Source: JACCZX01 sp963801035 (GTDB lineage Bacteria; Pseudomonadota; Gammaproteobacteria; Burkholderiales; Burkholderiaceae_F). From it: a DNA stretch of 64,000 nucleotides. The DNA is taken from positions 248,001 to 312,000 of the forward strand of contig CAWDDF010000003.1 in the NCBI GenBank assembly GCA_963801035.1. Direction: 5' to 3'. A program made the position numbers and the translations under genes. This document shows positions 17,527 to 25,650 of the stretch, piece by piece (within the stretch, counting starts at the first letter, position 1; each line of letters starts with the position of its first letter). Under the pieces are notes generated by a model that saw only the letters and a list, made by a program, of their open reading frames with translations, did not search any database and was not told the origin of the DNA.

Positions 17527-17549
17527 TTGGGAGGTCCTTACTCGGAAGG

Positions 17550-17572
17550 CTGACTTGAGTTCCGGAAGTCAG
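17550..17572. terminator. Hairpin between convergent genes
   Basis: A perfect 7-bp stem CTGACTT/AAGTCAG with a 9-base loop lies in the 62-bp gap between the CHRD gene and fdsD, which converge. There is no T-run on either side, so intrinsic termination is uncertain. Confidence 0.35.
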
Positions 17573-17588
17573 TCACAGCTGAGCGTTG

Positions 17589-17852
17589 CTACCCGCCAGT
17601 GGGCCGATCGGCGTGATTCACTTGGTCCGCGGAGAGCGTCGAGCGGTGCTCACGCAGTGAACTGAGCACGATCTCAGACAAACCTTTTCCGCCCTGCTGA
17701 TCCAGATAGGCGAGCAGCTCGCGCCGCATGCGAGGATCCCAGAACTTTCGAATGTGCGTCGCGACACCCTGCGACGCTTCGTTTCGATCCGGCATCGCCT
17801 GAAAAAATTCGCCGATGCGGTTCGCCATGTGAACCAGTGTTTTCGGTTCCAC
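17589..17852 (-). CDS. fdsD: Formate dehydrogenase delta subunit
   Basis: A small protein of 87 residues required for active FdsGBA-type formate dehydrogenase, though it carries no cofactor. The family pattern is clear: LVHMANRIGEFFQAMPDRNE, then THIRKFWDPRMRRELLAYLD and GLSEIVLSSL. It is the last gene of the fdsG-fdsB-fdsA-fdhD-fdsD operon, 9 bp after fdhD, the order known from Cupriavidus-type operons. Confidence 0.92.
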   Translation of the reverse strand: MEPKTLVHMANRIGEFFQAMPDRNEASQGVATHIRKFWDPRMRRELLAYLDQQGGKGLSEIVLSSLREHRSTLSADQVNHADRPTGG

Positions 17853-17861
17853 GAAGTGGAC

Positions 17862-18710
17862 TCAGTCGATCGGTGAAGGCGCGATACCGAACCGCTCGGG
17901 TGCCGTGTAAGCGACGAAGTCCTCGCGGCGGGCGAACCCTGCGAGAGCCAGTCCCGCCGCCTGCGCAGTTCGCACCGCAAGCACGGTCGGCGCGGACACA
18001 GCAACCAGCATCGAGGCGCCCGTCATTGCGGTTTTCTGCACCATCTCAAAACTCGCTCGACTGGTGACGCAGACGAAGCCCTGAGTTGCGTCGAGTTTCG
18101 CGCGTGACATTGCGCCGGCCAACTTGTCGAGCGCGTTATGACGACCAATGTCCTCGCGCAACAGCAAAGCATCGCCTTCGGGGCTGCACCACGCTGCGGC
18201 ATGCGCCGCACCGGTAGATTGCTGCAGCGCCTGCGCCTCACGTAAACCACGCAGCGCTCTGGCGACGGCTGCCGGCGTCACGTGAATGCCCTTCGCCCTT
18301 TCAGTAAACGTAGGCAACGTGCGGTGCACGTGTTCAAGGCTCTCGGTACCGCACAGCCCACAGCCTGTGCGGCCGGTCAGATTGCGCCGCCGTTCCTTGA
18401 GTCTGAATTCGCAGGCGCCAGCGACGTCCATATGAACTTCGATGCCCAGAGACGTCTGCTTTATCTCAACGTCATGCAGTTCCGATGCTTCGGACAGCAA
18501 GCCTTCCGTAAGACCGAACCCGAGCGCAAAATCGTCGAGGTCTGCCGGCGTTGCAAGCATCACCGCATGCGAAATCCCATTGAAGACGAGCGCGACCGGC
18601 ACCTCGTCGGCGAGCCAGTCGTTCGCCCGCTCGGTACGGCCGCCGCGATGCGCAGTAACCGTCGCCTCACTGGCACCGGCCGGACGCAACTCGGCATCGT
18701 CGGGTTTCAA
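17862..18710 (-). CDS. fdhD: Formate dehydrogenase accessory sulfurtransferase FdhD
   Basis: FdhD passes sulfur to the molybdenum cofactor, which active formate dehydrogenase needs. The sequence shows NDWLADEVPVALVFNGISHA, FALGFGLTEGLL, the sulfur-carrying loop TGCGLCGTESLEHV, the conserved LLREDIGRHNALDKL and the C-terminal ALAGFARREDFVAYT. I place the start at a TTG (18710) that overlaps the fdsA stop by 4 bp (TTGA on the coding strand); the open frame runs on inside fdsA, but those extra residues look unlike FdhD. This gives 282 residues, normal for the family. Confidence 0.92.
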   Translation of the reverse strand: MKPDDAELRPAGASEATVTAHRGGRTERANDWLADEVPVALVFNGISHAVMLATPADLDDFALGFGLTEGLLSEASELHDVEIKQTSLGIEVHMDVAGACEFRLKERRRNLTGRTGCGLCGTESLEHVHRTLPTFTERAKGIHVTPAAVARALRGLREAQALQQSTGAAHAAAWCSPEGDALLLREDIGRHNALDKLAGAMSRAKLDATQGFVCVTSRASFEMVQKTAMTGASMLVAVSAPTVLAVRTAQAAGLALAGFARREDFVAYTAPERFGIAPSPID

Positions 18711-21625
18711 TTGCCCACAACCTCGGCCGGTTTCTTCCTGGCCTGTGCCAGCAGGTTCAGCTGCGTCGTGTTGAACTCCGAGTACTCGCGTTGCCAGCTC
18801 GACGGTTGCGCGACCGGCATCACCTGCACCGCGGTCACCTTGTATTCCGGACAATTGGTGGCCCAGTCGGAGCTGTCGGTCGTGATGACATTGGCACCCG
18901 ACTCAGGGAAGTGGAACGTCGTGTAGATCACACCCGGCTGCATGTTTTCGCTCAGCACCGCGCGCAAGACCGTCTGACCGGCGCGACTTTCGACGCCGAC
19001 CCAGTCTCCGTTCTTGATGCCGCGATCCTGTGCATCGTGCGGGTGGATCTCCAGCCGGTCTTCGCTGTGCCAGCGGTTGTTTTCGGTACGACGCGTCTGC
19101 GCACCGACGTTGTACTGCGACAGGATGCGCCCCGTCGTCAGCAACAGCGGGTACTTGCGCGTCACTCTCTCTTCGCTCGGCACGTACTGCGTGATGATGA
19201 AGCGGCCTTTACCGCGCACGAACTTGTCGACGTGCATGATCGATGTGCCGGCCTCTTCGGTTTCTTCATTGCACGGCCACTGAACACTGCCCAGCCGATC
19301 GATCTTCTCGAAGCTGACGCCTCGGAAGGTTGGCGTCAATTCGGCGATCTCCTGCATGATCTGCTCGGGATGCGTGTAGTGCATCGGATATCCGAGCGCG
19401 TTCGACAGCCTGACGGTCACTTCCCAGTCGGCTAACTCGCCAAGCGGCTCCATCACTTTGCGTACGCGCGAGATGCGGCGCTCGGCATTGGTGAAGGTGC
19501 CGTCCTTTTCGAGGAACGACGAGCCAGGCAAAAACACATGCGCATACTTGGCCGTCTCGTTCAGGAAGATGTCCTGCACGACGACACATTCCAGTTCCGT
19601 CAGTGCAGACGCGACGTGCTGAGTGTTCGGATCGGACTGCACGATGTCCTCGCCCTGGCAGTACAGGCCCTTGAAGCTGCCGTCGTGCGCCGCGTCGAAC
19701 ATGTTCGGAATGCGCAGGCCAGGCTCCGGGTTCAACGTCACGCCCCACGCCGCATCGAAAGTGCTGCGGACGGTGGTGTCGGAGATATGCCGGTAGCCCG
19801 GCAGCTCATGCGGGAACGAACCCATGTCGCACGAGCCTTGGACATTGTTCTGTCCGCGTAGCGGGTTGACACCAACGCCTTCGCGGCCGACGTTGCCGGT
19901 GGCCATCGCAAGATTGGCGATCCCCATTACCATCGTCGAGCCCTGCGCGTGCTCGGTTACACCGAGCCCGTAGTAAATCGCGCTGTTCGGACGCCGCTCG
20001 CCGAGCTTGCCTTCGACGTTGCCCGTCGCAAACAAACGCGCCGCGCCGCGAACCAGATCGGCCCGCACACCGGTGACCGCTTCGAATGCCTCGGGCGAGT
20101 TTTCCGGGCGCGCGACGAAATCTCTCCATTCGCGGAAGCTCTTGTCGTCGCAACGCTCGCCGATATATTGCTCGGCAAGCAGCCCTTCGGTAACAACCAC
20201 ATGCGCCAGCGCTGTGATGACCGCGACATTGGTGCCCGGCTTCAGCGGTAGATGGAAATCCGACTTCACGTGCGGCGAGTCAACCAGATCGATCTTGCGC
20301 GGATCGACGATGATCAGCTTCGCTCCCTCGCGCAGACGTCTGCGCATGCGCGAAGCGAACACCGGATGTGCGTCGGTCGGATTGGCACCAATGATCATGA
20401 TCACATCGGATTGCTCGACCGATTTGAAAGTCTGCGTCCCCGCAGATGTGCCGAACGTCTGACCGAGACCGTAGCCGGTCGGCGAATGGCACACACGTGC
20501 ACATGTATCGACGTTGTTGTTGCCGAATGCTGCGCGCACGAGCTTTTGCACCAGGTACGTTTCTTCGTTGGTGCAGCGTGACGACGTGATGCCGCCGATC
20601 GAGTCCTTGCCGTACGTCGCCTGCAGACGCTTGAATTCAGCAGCCGCGTAGTTGATCGCCTCGTCCCAGCTCACTTCCTGCCACGGATCACTGATCTTCT
20701 TGCGGATCATCGGCTTCGTGATGCGGTCCTTGTGCGTGGCATAGCCCCATGCAAAGCGGCCCTTGACGCACGAATGACCCTCGTTGGCCTTGCCGTCCTT
20801 CCACGGCACCATGTTGACAACCTGGCTGCCCTTCATCTCGGCCCTGAATCCGCAGCCCACCCCGCAATACGCGCAGGTCGTGAGGACGCTTTTCTCGGGC
20901 AGGCCGAGCTTGATCAAGGTCTTCTCCTGCAACGACCCCGTCGGGCACGCCTGCACGCACGCGCCACAGCTCACGCATTCGCTGTCCATGAAAGCCTGGT
21001 CCTGCCCGGCCGCGATGCGAGAGGCGAATCCACGTCCGCTGACCGTCAGCGCAAACGTGCCCTGCGTTTCCTCGCAAGCGCGTACGCAGCGGTAGCAGAC
21101 GATGCACTTGGCGGGGTCATACGCGAAGTAAGGGTTCGACTCGTCCTTGGTGTCGTTCAGATGGTGCGCGCCACCATACTGACCGCCGACGCCGTAGCGC
21201 ACATCCGATAGCCCCACCGCGACCGCCATTTCCTGCAGCTCGCAATCGCCGTTCATACGGCTGCATGCCTGGCAGTCGGCCGGGTGATCGGACATATACA
21301 GCTCCATCACGCCCTGCCGCAGCTGCTGCAGTCGAGGACTTTGCGTGTGCACCTTCATGCCTGCTTCGGCTGGAGTCGTGCACGACGCCGGATAACCTTT
21401 GCGGCCTTCGATCTCGATCAGGCACAACCGGCACGAACCAAATGCATTCAGGCTGTCCGTCGCGCATAGCTTCGGAACGCTGATGCCGGCCTCGGCGGCT
21501 GCGCGCATCAACGACGTGCCCTTCGGCACCGTAACCGATTCGCCGTCGATCTCGAGCGTGACGGTCTCCACTGACTTGGAGGCAGGGGTGCCGTAGTCGA
21601 CTTCTCGCCTTAATTCCGTGTACAT
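18707..21625 (-). CDS. fdsA: NAD-dependent formate dehydrogenase, catalytic alpha subunit
   Basis: A 972-residue molybdenum enzyme that oxidises formate to CO2 in the cytoplasm. The N-terminus carries a [2Fe-2S] ferredoxin-like part (FGSCRLCLIEIEGRKG), then the CQACSRMNGDCELQ cluster site and two 4Fe-4S motifs (CIVCYRCVRACEE and CVSCGACVQACP). The bis-MGD domain starts with TCAYCGVGCGF. TCARVCHSPTGYG holds the likely metal-ligand cysteine followed by the catalytic His. The C-terminal molydopterin-binding domain includes HFPESGANVIT. Electrons pass to FdsB/FdsG and NAD. The gene lies between fdsB (13 bp) and fdhD (overlap). Confidence 0.96.
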   Translation of the reverse strand: MYTELRREVDYGTPASKSVETVTLEIDGESVTVPKGTSLMRAAAEAGISVPKLCATDSLNAFGSCRLCLIEIEGRKGYPASCTTPAEAGMKVHTQSPRLQQLRQGVMELYMSDHPADCQACSRMNGDCELQEMAVAVGLSDVRYGVGGQYGGAHHLNDTKDESNPYFAYDPAKCIVCYRCVRACEETQGTFALTVSGRGFASRIAAGQDQAFMDSECVSCGACVQACPTGSLQEKTLIKLGLPEKSVLTTCAYCGVGCGFRAEMKGSQVVNMVPWKDGKANEGHSCVKGRFAWGYATHKDRITKPMIRKKISDPWQEVSWDEAINYAAAEFKRLQATYGKDSIGGITSSRCTNEETYLVQKLVRAAFGNNNVDTCARVCHSPTGYGLGQTFGTSAGTQTFKSVEQSDVIMIIGANPTDAHPVFASRMRRRLREGAKLIIVDPRKIDLVDSPHVKSDFHLPLKPGTNVAVITALAHVVVTEGLLAEQYIGERCDDKSFREWRDFVARPENSPEAFEAVTGVRADLVRGAARLFATGNVEGKLGERRPNSAIYYGLGVTEHAQGSTMVMGIANLAMATGNVGREGVGVNPLRGQNNVQGSCDMGSFPHELPGYRHISDTTVRSTFDAAWGVTLNPEPGLRIPNMFDAAHDGSFKGLYCQGEDIVQSDPNTQHVASALTELECVVVQDIFLNETAKYAHVFLPGSSFLEKDGTFTNAERRISRVRKVMEPLGELADWEVTVRLSNALGYPMHYTHPEQIMQEIAELTPTFRGVSFEKIDRLGSVQWPCNEETEEAGTSIMHVDKFVRGKGRFIITQYVPSEERVTRKYPLLLTTGRILSQYNVGAQTRRTENNRWHSEDRLEIHPHDAQDRGIKNGDWVGVESRAGQTVLRAVLSENMQPGVIYTTFHFPESGANVITTDSSDWATNCPEYKVTAVQVMPVAQPSSWQREYSEFNTTQLNLLAQARKKPAEVVGN

Positions 21626-21638
21626 CTTGTTCTCCTGC

Positions 21639-23204
21639 TCAGGCCGCCTGTTGATCAGGCCTGGAATCTCGAGCTATTCCGAAGTCTTCGGGATAGTGGT
21701 TCAGCGCTGACAGAACCGGCAGCGGCGTCATGCTGCCCATTGCGCACAGGCTGCCGTTCACCATGGTATCGCACAGATCACGCAAAAGAATGACCTGCTG
21801 TGCCCTGTTCTGATTACTTGAAATGCGGTCAATAACCTCCATGCCTCGCGTCGAGCCGATCCGGCACGGCGTGCACTTGCCGCAAGACTCGATCGCGCAG
21901 AATTCCATCGCGTAGCGCGCAAGCTGCGACATGTCGGCGGTGTCATCGTGCACGACGATTCCGCCGTGTCCCACCACCGCGCCCGCGGCCGCATACGCCT
22001 CGTAGTCGAGCGGCATATCCCACTGCGATTCAGGCAGGTAGGTGCCCAGTGGGCCGCCCACCTGCACCGCCTTGATCGGCCGCCCCGAGCGGCTGCCACC
22101 GCCAAAGTCATACAGCAGCTCGCGCAAAGTGATGCCGAACGCTCTTTCGACCAACCCGCCGTACTTGATGTTCCCGGCGAGCTGGAACGGCAACGTGCCG
22201 GTCGAGCGGCCCATGCCGTAGTCGCGATAGAACTGGGCCCCGCGGGCCAGAATCAGCGGCACGCTGGCAAAGGTGATCACGTTGTTGATCACCGACGGCT
22301 GCCCGAACAGTCCTGCGATCGCGGGCAACGGCGGCTTCGCGCGCACGATGCCGCGCTTGCCTTCGATGCTTTCGAGCATTGCCGTCTCTTCGCCGCACAC
22401 ATAGGAACCCGCCGCCTTGCGAACGTGCATGTGGAACGCACGGCCTGATCCGCACACGCTGTTTCCCAAATAACCCGCCGCAGTAGCGCGCGCGACGGCT
22501 TCGTTCATCACCGCTACCGCATGCGGGTATTCCGAGCGGATGTACACGTAGCCCTGCGTTGCACCGACGGCAAGGCCTGCAATCGTCATGCCCTCGATCA
22601 GCATGTACGGGTCGCCCTCCAGCGTCATTCGGTCGGAAAACGTCCCAGAGTCGCCCTCGTCGGCATTGCATACAACGTATTTCTGCGCGGCATTGGTGTT
22701 AAACACCGTTTGCCACTTGATACCCGCGGGAAATGCCGCGCCGCCGCGGCCGCGCAGGCCCGACTGCGTCACTTCGTTGACGATGGCGGCGCCGTCAAGC
22801 GACAGCGCGCGCTTAAGGCCCGCCCAACCCGCGTGCGCTTCATAGTCGGTCAACGACAGAGGGTCGGTAATTCCCATGCGCGCGAACGTCAGGCGCTGCT
22901 GCTTTGCAAGGTAGGGAATCGCTTCGGTCGGCCCGAGACATAGCGGGTGCGGGTCATTGTTAAGAATGGCGTGCAGCAATGCCGGTGTGTCTTCGAGTGT
23001 CACTGGGCCATATGCGATGCGACCCTGCGGCGTGTCGACCTCGACGAGCGGCTCGAGCCAGAAAAGGCCGCGTGAGCTATTGCGCACGAGATCGAGCGCG
23101 ACTCCGTGGCGTGCGGATTCGACCCGCAGAGCATCTGCCACTTCGTCAGCGCCGACGGCCAGCGCCGCCGAATCGCGCGGCACATAAATTCTTGGCGAGC
23201 TCAT
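21639..23204 (-). CDS. fdsB: NAD-dependent formate dehydrogenase, beta subunit (NuoF-like)
   Basis: The diaphorase subunit that passes electrons from formate to NAD+ through FMN. I use ATG 23204, 5 bp after the fdsG stop; the longer frame overlaps fdsG. Seen: SGLRGRGGAAFPAGIKW (FMN/NADH site), CNADEGDSGTFSDR, SYVCGEETAMLESIEG, and the 4Fe-4S motif ESCGKCTPCRIGSTRG with a later Cys in GSLCAMG. The N-terminal 100 residues form a thioredoxin-like region without the usual iron-sulfur cysteines. The 521-residue length agrees with the family. Confidence 0.95.
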   Translation of the reverse strand: MSSPRIYVPRDSAALAVGADEVADALRVESARHGVALDLVRNSSRGLFWLEPLVEVDTPQGRIAYGPVTLEDTPALLHAILNNDPHPLCLGPTEAIPYLAKQQRLTFARMGITDPLSLTDYEAHAGWAGLKRALSLDGAAIVNEVTQSGLRGRGGAAFPAGIKWQTVFNTNAAQKYVVCNADEGDSGTFSDRMTLEGDPYMLIEGMTIAGLAVGATQGYVYIRSEYPHAVAVMNEAVARATAAGYLGNSVCGSGRAFHMHVRKAAGSYVCGEETAMLESIEGKRGIVRAKPPLPAIAGLFGQPSVINNVITFASVPLILARGAQFYRDYGMGRSTGTLPFQLAGNIKYGGLVERAFGITLRELLYDFGGGSRSGRPIKAVQVGGPLGTYLPESQWDMPLDYEAYAAAGAVVGHGGIVVHDDTADMSQLARYAMEFCAIESCGKCTPCRIGSTRGMEVIDRISSNQNRAQQVILLRDLCDTMVNGSLCAMGSMTPLPVLSALNHYPEDFGIARDSRPDQQAA

Positions 23205-23209
23205 GTCGA

Positions 23210-23692
23210 TTACCCGAGCGATGCCACGACGCGCTCCAGCTTCTCGGGCGTCATACGGGCATACAGCTTGTCGCCCACCACCATCGCCGGCGACGATGCG
23301 CACAGGCCAAGGCAAAACACCGGCTCCAGCGTGACTGCGCCGTCGGCGCGTGTGTGATGTGACGCACAGCCGAGCAGCTTTTCGGCGTGCGCCATCAGCG
23401 CATCGGCACCGCACGCCTTGCACGACTCGGCGCGGCAGACCTGCACCACGACTCGACCCGCAGGTTTGGTTCGGAAATGGTGGTAATAGGTGATGACGCC
23501 ATGAACCTCGGCGCGCGACAAATTGAGTGCCTTCGCGATCGCGGGCACCGAGTCTGCGGGGATATATCCCAGAGCATCCTGCACGTCGTGAAGGATCGGG
23601 AGCAACCCACCCGGCTCTTCGGCGTGGCGCTCCAACACGCTACGCACGATGCCCGGTGCATCGCGTGGAAACAGTGAAGCAACATCGGTCAT
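23210..23692 (-). CDS. fdsG: NAD-dependent formate dehydrogenase, gamma subunit (NuoE-like)
   Basis: A 160-residue thioredoxin-like [2Fe-2S] subunit. The start at ATG 23692 (MTDVASLFPRDAPG) is the first giving a normal N-terminus. Seen: GGLLPILHDVQDALGYIP, LNLSRAEVHGVITYYHHFRT, the first cluster pair in VCRAESCKACG and the second in FCLGLCASSPA. First gene of the fds operon. The 118-bp gap to the divergent gcdH holds the promoters of both, but I could not identify a clear regulator site. Confidence 0.95.
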   Translation of the reverse strand: MTDVASLFPRDAPGIVRSVLERHAEEPGGLLPILHDVQDALGYIPADSVPAIAKALNLSRAEVHGVITYYHHFRTKPAGRVVVQVCRAESCKACGADALMAHAEKLLGCASHHTRADGAVTLEPVFCLGLCASSPAMVVGDKLYARMTPEKLERVVASLG

Positions 23693-23810
23693 CAAAATCG
23701 CCTTCCAGCACGCGGACGCCGGCAAGGTAGAGGGTCCGGCACATGCCATAGCCAGTCTATCAACGGTGGCGCGGCGTACCATTGACCACCGTCAATTCGC
23801 TCCCCGCCGA

Positions 23811-25013
23811 ATGAACGCTCCCGAGTCATCGCGCACGTTAAAAGCCTCCTTCAAGTGGGACGATCCGTTTCTGCTGGAGGATCAGCTCTCGTCCGACGAG
23901 CGGATGGTCCGGGACGCAGCGCAGGCTTACGCACAATCCAAGCTCGCGCCGCGCATTCTCGAAGCCTTCCGGCACGAAAAGACCGACCCATCGATATTTC
24001 GCGAGATGGGCGAGCTTGGCGTGCTTGGCTGTACGTTGCCGACCGAGTACGGCGGGCACGCACTGAATTACGTCTGCTATGGCTTGATCGCGCGCGAGAT
24101 CGAGAAAGTCGATTCCGGGTATCGCTCGATGATGAGCGTACAGAGCTCATTGGTGATGTTGCCGATCTTCCAGTTCGGTTCGGAAGCTCAGCGCAAAAAA
24201 TATTTGCCAAGGCTTGCTACCGGGGAATTGATCGGCTGCTTTGGGTTGACCGAGCCCAATCACGGTTCAGACCCGGGAAGCATGGAGACGCGCGCGAAAA
24301 GTGCGGACGGCGGCTTTCGGTTGAGCGGCTCGAAGATGTGGATCAGCAACTCGCCGATCGCGGACGTCTTTGTCGTGTGGGCAAAGAACGACGCAGGAAA
24401 CATTCGAGGCTACCTCCTCGAGAAAGGCGCGAAGGGCCTGTCAGCACCGCCGATTCACGGCAAGTTCGGATTGCGCGCGTCGATCACCGGTGAAATCGTG
24501 ATGGACGACGTGTTCGTGCCCGCCGAGAACGAACTGCCGAACGTCGAAGGGCTAAAAGGACCGTTCGTTTGTTTGAACTCGGCTCGCTATGGGATCGCAT
24601 GGGGCGCGCTTGGAGCAGCCGAAGCGTGCTGGCACACGGCGCGCCAATACGTGCTGGACCGCAAACAGTTCGGACGCCCGCTCGCGGCGAATCAGTTAGT
24701 ACAGAAAAAACTCGCCGACATGCAGACAGAAATAGCACTCGGACTGCAGGGATGTCTGCGTCTGGGACGGATGAAAGACGAAGGCACCGCTGCAACCGAG
24801 ATCACATCGATCGTCAAGCGCAATTCGTGCGGAAAAGCGCTCGACATCGCTCGCGTCGCGCGCGACATGCTGGGAGGCAACGGCATCAGCGACGAGTACG
24901 GCGTCGTGCGACACATGGCGAACCTCGAAGTGGTCAACACGTACGAAGGCACGCACGATATCCACGCGCTGATCCTCGGACGCGCACAGACGGGGATTCA
25001 GGCATTTACTTAG
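23811..25013 (+). CDS. gcdH: Glutaryl-CoA dehydrogenase
   Basis: An acyl-CoA dehydrogenase that oxidises and decarboxylates glutaryl-CoA to crotonyl-CoA, a step of lysine, tryptophan and aromatic degradation. ATG 23811 gives 400 residues. The FAD-binding motifs CFGLTEPNHGSDPGSM and SGSKMWISNSPIADVFVVWA are typical, and NTYEGTHDIHALILGR holds the catalytic Glu in the position used by this subfamily. The frame that extends upstream overlaps fdsG and is not used. It is monocistronic or cotranscribed with the HdeD-like gene 46 bp downstream. Confidence 0.93.
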   Translation: MNAPESSRTLKASFKWDDPFLLEDQLSSDERMVRDAAQAYAQSKLAPRILEAFRHEKTDPSIFREMGELGVLGCTLPTEYGGHALNYVCYGLIAREIEKVDSGYRSMMSVQSSLVMLPIFQFGSEAQRKKYLPRLATGELIGCFGLTEPNHGSDPGSMETRAKSADGGFRLSGSKMWISNSPIADVFVVWAKNDAGNIRGYLLEKGAKGLSAPPIHGKFGLRASITGEIVMDDVFVPAENELPNVEGLKGPFVCLNSARYGIAWGALGAAEACWHTARQYVLDRKQFGRPLAANQLVQKKLADMQTEIALGLQGCLRLGRMKDEGTAATEITSIVKRNSCGKALDIARVARDMLGGNGISDEYGVVRHMANLEVVNTYEGTHDIHALILGRAQTGIQAFT

Positions 25014-25059
25014 CTTGCTCGACCAGTCCAACGCCGTAAATCGAAGAGGAGTTCGCGAC

Positions 25060-25623
25060 ATGCAAGGCTTACTTAAGCGGGGCTGGTGGGCATTCTTGAT
25101 CGGCGGAATCGCGTTAGTCGTGTTTGGCGTTCTGGCTCTTGTGTGGCCGATGGCGACGTTGCTGGTTTTGGCACTGTTCTTCGCCGCATCGATTCTGATC
25201 GATGGCGTGTTCACAGTCGTCGGCGCGCTACGCGCTCGGGATAGTGCAAACAATTGGTGGCTGTGGCTGCTGCTCGGCATCCTCGGCGTCGTTGCCGGCG
25301 CAATCGGCCTTCTCGCTCCCGCCGCCGCAGCGGCTGTGATGGTCGTGTTGCTAGCGGCGTACTCAATCGCCACCGGTATCTTGATGATCTGGATGGGTGT
25401 AAAGCTGCGCAAGGAAATCACCGGAGAGTGGCTGCTGATTCTGGCCGGCGTGGTATCCGTTATCTTCGGCGCGTTGATCATGTGGCAGCCTGTTGCGGGA
25501 CTGCTAGGACTCGTGTGGGCGATTGGTATCTGGGCAATCCTCGTCGGTGTGCTGAAGATCGCCCTGGCGTTCCGCGCACGCCGCTTCGTGCGCGAGCCAA
25601 GCGGTACGCGGGCCGCTGCATAA
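25060..25623 (+). CDS. HdeD-like integral membrane protein (DUF308)
   Basis: A 187-residue hydrophobic protein with six predicted membrane segments arranged as repeated pairs, including RGWWAFLIGGIALVVFGVLA and EWLLILAGVVSVIFGALIMW. It matches the HdeD/DUF308 type; E. coli HdeD takes part in acid resistance, but that role may not transfer. The start at ATG 25060 is supported by AAGAGGA 9 bp upstream. It follows gcdH and converges on the VIT/VWA gene. Confidence 0.88.
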   Translation: MQGLLKRGWWAFLIGGIALVVFGVLALVWPMATLLVLALFFAASILIDGVFTVVGALRARDSANNWWLWLLLGILGVVAGAIGLLAPAAAAAVMVVLLAAYSIATGILMIWMGVKLRKEITGEWLLILAGVVSVIFGALIMWQPVAGLLGLVWAIGIWAILVGVLKIALAFRARRFVREPSGTRAAA

Positions 25624-25650
25624 CGCCGCGAACTGAGACCACTTTTTGCT